A DNA stretch of 64,000 nucleotides, from positions 17,980,001 to 18,044,000 of the forward strand of contig OY292275.1 of the NCBI GenBank assembly GCA_958496175.1. The letters are read 5' to 3'. The position numbers and the translations under genes are program-made. The stretch's first letter is position 1. Each line of letters opens with the position of its first letter. This document shows, in pieces, positions 61,215 through 64,000 of this stretch. The notes beneath the pieces are model-generated. The model saw only the letters and a program-made list of their open reading frames with translations. It ran no database searches and was not told where the DNA came from. The DNA is from Sisyra terminalis (lineage: Eukaryota > Arthropoda > Insecta > Neuroptera > Sisyridae).

Positions 61215-61575
61215 ACTTTTTTTTAATATAATCATCCCGATACGATCCCACAGTGGAAGTTGTGAGGATAACCTGATGAGAAATAATTTTTGTTCCAGTA
61301 AGGCAAACCTGAGAATTTTCTTACGTGGGCCTAATCAGGAAAACCCGATGGAAAATAACTTTACTTTCAATAGGGTCATATTTACGCGATCTTAATGTGG
61401 AACTTGTAAGGATAACCTGATCAAAAATATTGATTTCTCAATGAGGCAATCCTAAGAAGGTTCTCACATGGATACGATCAGGAAAACCCGATGAAAAATC
61501 AATTTTTTTTCAAATAAGGCCAGCCCTGATACGATTTTCATGTTAACCCGATCAGGACTTCCTTAATAAGGTTAA
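61215..61575 (+). repeat. Degenerate 72-bp tandem array with 144-bp dimer period
   Basis: The phase marker AACC(T/C)GAT occurs at 61270, 61342, 61414, 61485 and 61545, giving spacings of 72, 72, 71 and 60 bp. Adjacent units differ, but alternate units match better: GTGAGGATAACCTGATGAG with GTAAGGATAACCTGATCAA, and CTAATCAGGAAAACCCGATG with CGATCAGGAAAACCCGATG. The array is therefore dimeric, with a period of about 144 bp. Each unit has an AT-rich stretch, an AGGC-type word and a CGATC/CCTGATC word. It is minisatellite- or satellite-like and non-coding. A possible lone monomer lies at 6486-6546. Confidence 0.8.
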
Positions 61576-61579
61576 CCTT

Positions 61580-64000
61580 ATTTCCGACTAGTCGATAAGG
61601 TTCTTATAACACTTTAACGAAATCGAGCAAAAATTCAAATCGGGTGATGATTACTATGTCTAGAGAAAAAAATACTTTAATAAAAGTAAATGTGCTACCA
61701 ATTAGTATAATTACACGCCTCATTTTCGTATGTTTTTTTTTTAAATTGGGTGAAAAATCATAGCTTTTAAAATTATCAATCATATATAATACAGGAAAAA
61801 ATAAAGATGCATTAGTACAAAGTTGCACAAAGTACAAATTTGAAAACAGAATTGTAATTTTTCTGAATTTTAGCCCACAAACTAGTTGAATTGATCCTAA
61901 GTAACACCTTGAGAAAAATGCTACTCAATTATTTAAACTGTATTAGTGGGTTAAAGTTTAAAAAATATTTTTTACCATAGACACTATCTTCTTGTGTAGT
62001 TTTCCTAAAATGTGATCTACCATTTATCGTGGGGAAGGGGGGCAATTTGAAAGATAAAATGAGAAATGTAATAACGGACTTGTTCAAAGATTATGATAAC
62101 TGTAAAGCAGTTTTCAGAACTACTTATTTATTAAATTGCTTATTTAATATTTTTAATAATTCACTTATTTATTAAATTCCTATATTTGTTTCTATTTTTA
62201 AATTTCTTACCAAATTTCTGTGAAAATATTTTTGAAAAATGGTTATTAAAACTGTGTTCATCAATTTTATGACTCCTTTCTGAATACCTTCCTAAAATTT
62301 AAAAGATTCTTAAACAATTTTGGTATCATTTTATATTAAGACAACTTAAGACTGTTCAAAGTTTGTATATTACGAAATAAAAATAAGGCTTTGCATCAAA
62401 TATAGCAGTGAAATACTGAGAAGTATCACTAAAAAAAATGTAAATTTTAATTAGAAATTTAAAAAAATGTATTTATAAAAATCTGTTGCATATATTAGAT
62501 GTTGAGTTATTTATGCATTTTTGGGATTTGAGTAATTCTGTTGTAGAGAGAATTACAACATTAGACACATTTCACGGTAAGTGGTAAGTTATTTAACAAA
62601 AATATTGCCTCTTATTAACTTGTATTGTACATAAGAGCTTATCATTTAGTCTAGACGCAGATATAAAATTTTACAAACTACTTTTCAACATTACAATGTT
62701 ACAAATGATCAAGACTTCTTTTTTGGGAATTTTCCACAGTTTTAATTTTCTAATCTTTCAAAATTGATCAAATTAAATATTCTTTATAAAACATTTTATA
62801 TTTTCTGGATGAAAGAAAGTTTAAAGAATATATTTGTATATAAAAACAAGAAAATGTAGTTACAGCAGTGATTGAATTTATGTCAAAAGCGACATTTTTA
62901 TTCCAAGCACTACCTACCTTGTACGTAAGAAATACAGTTCCTTGTATTTATTTAACATGAAACTTGTTTGGAAAATATGAAACATGTAGGTTGTTTTATA
63001 TGGAAATATTGAATGTTCTAATACACAACAATTTTTGAAAACAATTTTTCAAACCTGTATCAAAAAAAAAATAAGCTTTCGGTTATATTATCCTGGGTCA
63101 AATAAAGGGTTATATTAAGTTATAAATTTTATTAATAAAAGTTTTCCTTAGCAATATTAATGCAGGTTGTCCTTACTTAAAGTTCACATATGTATGCAAA
63201 AGTAAATGGCACAAAGTGGCATGTCAATTGTTAATATTCTAGTAGCCAGCGACGCGGAAGTACCCACAACGGAATAAATTTATTGAGTTACTGTTTACGT
63301 GTACACAACAGATAATGTCGTGCAAAATATTTCAATAATTTTTAATTTATTATTTCTACGTTTTCCTTAATCACAGGAGTATAATAGTAGCTCGTGCATA
63401 GAGTACACAAAAGTACCTGATAGTGCAAGCGATATTTATAAGTTTATTTTTTAAAAATCTGAAATTTTCTTGTGGAAAAAAGTGTAAAGTTCTAAACGGT
63501 ATAATGTAGGAAACTATACAAAAAAGATAAAAATTAAACATGATAATTAATAATGTTTGTAGTAATAATTTACACTATTCTACTAAAGCAATTAAATCGA
63601 CATACACATGTTTTACATAATCATAGCCCTTGATTCCGACATTTATAAATTCATGTTTCCCTTCAACAATTATATTAATTACAAACAATTAAAAGTAATT
63701 ACAGGATTACATGCAATTTACAAATAATACATGAGTGTTTATTTTTCTGATTAATTTCATACTCATAAGCTCCAATTGATTCAAAATTTGTTTAGTATTA
63801 CAAAATATTTATATTATCCTCATATAAATCATAAAATAACAATTTATTTCCTTGTTTTTAATGAATAATTTTTTTTCAATTTTTAATAAAACTTGTTTTA
63901 TTTTCCTCTTAGACACTTTTTCTATACACGATAGCATATTAAAGTTGCTACAAATTATACGCAGAGCTGAAATTCAATTCACAATATACCATTATATGCA
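61580..64000. other. AT-rich DNA, no gene seen
   Basis: Short frames only (77 codons at 61837-61604, no motif). A GGGGAAGGGGGGCAATTTG word at 62031-62049 resembles the terminus of the 48.6-kb transposon but has no visible partner. Confidence 0.45.

Noticed and set aside
61215..61575. CRISPR array
   Set aside because: Units are degenerate along their full length with no unique spacers between conserved repeats. The setting is a eukaryotic transposon-rich genome.
1..64000. Bacterial, phage, organelle or endosymbiont origin
   Set aside because: No dense coding, no operons, no rRNA or organelle genes. LINE, SINE, LTR and MITE content is typical of an arthropod nucleus.

Overview
The window looks like a gene-poor stretch of an arthropod, most likely insect, nuclear genome. 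Four things point that way. The DNA is strongly AT-rich throughout. No open frame exceeds 143 codons. There are no operons, Shine-Dalgarno-led genes, rRNA genes, CRISPR arrays or phage genes. The recognisable content is eukaryotic mobile DNA: jockey/CR1-like and RTE-like LINE remnants, a tRNA-derived SINE family, a solo LTR, and several DNA-transposon and MITE families with TA-flanked or long inverted termini. I cannot name the species. It could be intergenic DNA or the inside of a very long intron. I found no complete functional gene.

Layout. 1-16 kb: AT-rich DNA with a hAT-like end (4.36 kb), a small GC-richer exon-like island (6.0 kb), SINE copies (7.5 and 12.2 kb), one copy of a palindromic MITE (8.2 kb), a GC-richer island with a CRE octamer (10.6 kb) and a 370-bp inverted-repeat MITE (11.27 kb). 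16-20 kb: a modular composite repeat of about 2.4 kb with a (CAGA)n tract, then a second hAT-like end with palindromes. 22-32 kb: two decayed jockey-like reverse transcriptase fragments on the plus strand (22.6 and 31.4 kb), a better preserved CR1/jockey-group LINE 3' end on the minus strand (26.5-27.2 kb) next to a solo LTR with a 4-bp target duplication, and a pogo/Tigger-like non-autonomous element (29.1 kb). 32-42 kb: a full-length SINE, an RTE-like LINE fragment with a YGDD box (38.4-38.9 kb), and a hAT-like terminus (41.86 kb). 42-50 kb: three more members of the palindromic MITE family, one of them nested in a 1.3-kb TA-flanked transposon, plus a decayed protein-coding fragment of unknown family (46.4-46.9 kb). 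50-64 kb: two SINE copies and a degenerate 72-bp tandem array with 144-bp higher-order structure (61.2-61.6 kb).

The window records successive insertions and decay of selfish elements, not a working gene set. The items most worth following up are the palindromic MITE family with a shared core but different ends, the solo LTR beside the LINE, the nested TA-flanked transposon, the dimeric tandem array, and the two short candidates for host coding sequence (46.4 kb and 6.0 kb).
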